From an uncultured Pirellula sp. (GTDB taxonomy: Bacteria; Planctomycetota; Planctomycetia; Pirellulales; Pirellulaceae), in contig CAILTZ010000751.1 in the NCBI GenBank assembly GCA_903837255.1, positions 1 through 5,514 on the forward strand: DNA of 5,514 bases, read 5' to 3'. Below are positions 5,044-5,514 of the stretch, one piece after another. A program made the translations under genes and the position numbers. Each line of letters begins with the position of its first letter. Position 1 is the stretch's first letter. The notes under the pieces are model-generated. The model did not search any database. It worked only from the letters and a program-made list of their open reading frames with translations, and had not been told where the DNA came from.

Positions 5044-5514
5044 TTAATCCATCGATTCTATCACGCTTAAGCGTTGGTTGGGCAGCAGATCTCTGAACGT
5101 TTCGGTTTTGCCCCCCGGCCAATGAACCGTCAACTTGGATACCCCGGTCGCTTGACCAAGCCCAATATGAAGGGTACTGGCATGGGTCGATGCATATGAT
5201 CCACCGCCAAAACGATGGCGGATGAGCTTTCGGATTCCTTGCGAACCAGAACCTCCATCGACAGCAGCCCACTCCACCTCCAACCATGCCCCGAGGGCAT
5301 CGCGGTTGCTTTGACGACCGATCAGATCAATCAATAAGTAATTTCCCCCGGCTGAGGCATTTCCGTGAGAAGCATTTCCGGCTGAGGCATTTCCGTGAGT
5401 AGCATTTCCGTGCGAGTCGTTTCGAATCAACTCCGCCGGTTGCTCAATCATGCTTACGGCAAAGTCCAAATCGCCGTCGTTATCATAATCGCAGATGGCC
5501 ATGCCCCGACCCGC
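5044..5514 (-). CDS. FG-GAP / ASPIC-UnbV domain protein, C-terminal fragment (cut by window edge)
   Basis: The last 156 codons of a gene that enters from the right edge; the frame stays open through base 5514. Visible residues 1-18 (AGRGMAICDYDNDGDLDF) are the end of an FG-GAP repeat with a calcium-loop pattern of alternating Asp (DYDNDGDLD). From about residue 60 to the end is an ASPIC/UnbV domain: YLLIDLIGRQSNRDALGAWLEV, then an RHRFGGGSYAS segment, LHIGLG, and VHWPGGKTETF near the C-terminus. Family members are typically large exported proteins, very numerous in planctomycetes, with a predicted beta-propeller and no well-established reaction. Between the two domains sits a repeat-encoded linker with period GNA(S/T)(H/A) where the family usually has a short Asn-Asp-Gly turn. 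It ends 70 bp before the AAA gene and is probably not functionally linked to it. Confidence 0.9.
   Translation of the reverse strand, partial: AGRGMAICDYDNDGDLDFAVSMIEQPAELIRNDSHGNATHGNASAGNASHGNASAGGNYLLIDLIGRQSNRDALGAWLEVEWAAVDGGSGSQGIRKLIRHRFGGGSYASTHASTLHIGLGQATGVSKLTVHWPGGKTETFRDLLPNQRLSVIESMD
5351..5410. repeat. 15-bp minisatellite (four units, arranged as two 30-bp repeats) in the ASPIC/UnbV gene
   Basis: Two 30-bp copies (5351-5380 and 5381-5410) differ only at 5370/5400. Each consists of two 15-bp units sharing the core GCATTTCCG. A degenerate fifth unit may follow at 5411-5425. Fifteen bases is five codons, so copy-number change keeps the reading frame. The repeat encodes an Asn-Ala-Ser/Thr-rich linker between the FG-GAP and ASPIC/UnbV domains. 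Confidence 0.88.

Overview
The window looks like planctomycete DNA, probably from the Pirellulaceae (Rhodopirellula/Blastopirellula type). I base this on a protein with an FG-GAP repeat and an ASPIC/UnbV domain (a family greatly expanded in that phylum), moderately GC-rich coding sequence, irregular use of Shine-Dalgarno sites, and an unusual set of envelope proteins. This assignment is inference from gene content; no rRNA or other marker gene is present.

All five genes that I can support lie on the minus strand, so transcription runs from the right edge to the left. In that order they are: (1) the C-terminal end of an FG-GAP/ASPIC-UnbV protein (5044-5514, cut by the right edge); (2) a soluble tandem AAA ATPase whose N-terminal ATPase domain is degenerate (3174-4973); (3) a secreted fusion of an NMT1/SsuA-like solute-binding domain with an OmpA-like peptidoglycan-binding domain (1255-3099); (4) a secreted von Willebrand A (VWA) protein with an intact MIDAS metal site and a C-terminal membrane anchor (233-1240); (5) the first 29 codons of a predicted lipoprotein with a TTG start (1-87, cut by the left edge).

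Genes 3 and 4 nearly touch: a possible GTG start of the VWA gene shares one base with the stop codon of gene 3. Gene 2 lies 74 bp upstream of gene 3. Genes 2-4, and possibly 5, therefore look like one operon. The likely module is a cytoplasmic AAA machine combined with periplasmic parts: a ligand-binding and wall-binding protein, a metal-dependent adhesion-type VWA protein tethered to the membrane, and a lipoprotein. No ABC permease or ABC ATPase is present, so the solute-binding domain may sense a ligand rather than feed a transporter. The ASPIC/UnbV gene is probably an unrelated neighbour; a weak terminator-like hairpin with a T-tract lies between it and the AAA gene.

The non-coding sequence is short but structured. 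A 54-bp near-perfect palindrome begins two bases after the VWA stop codon and abuts three tandem 9-bp repeats (158-230). Two perfect intragenic inverted repeats lie inside the VWA gene. A 13-bp tandem duplication covers the AAA stop codon. A 15-bp minisatellite lies inside the ASPIC/UnbV gene. No RNA gene, insertion sequence or CRISPR array was seen.
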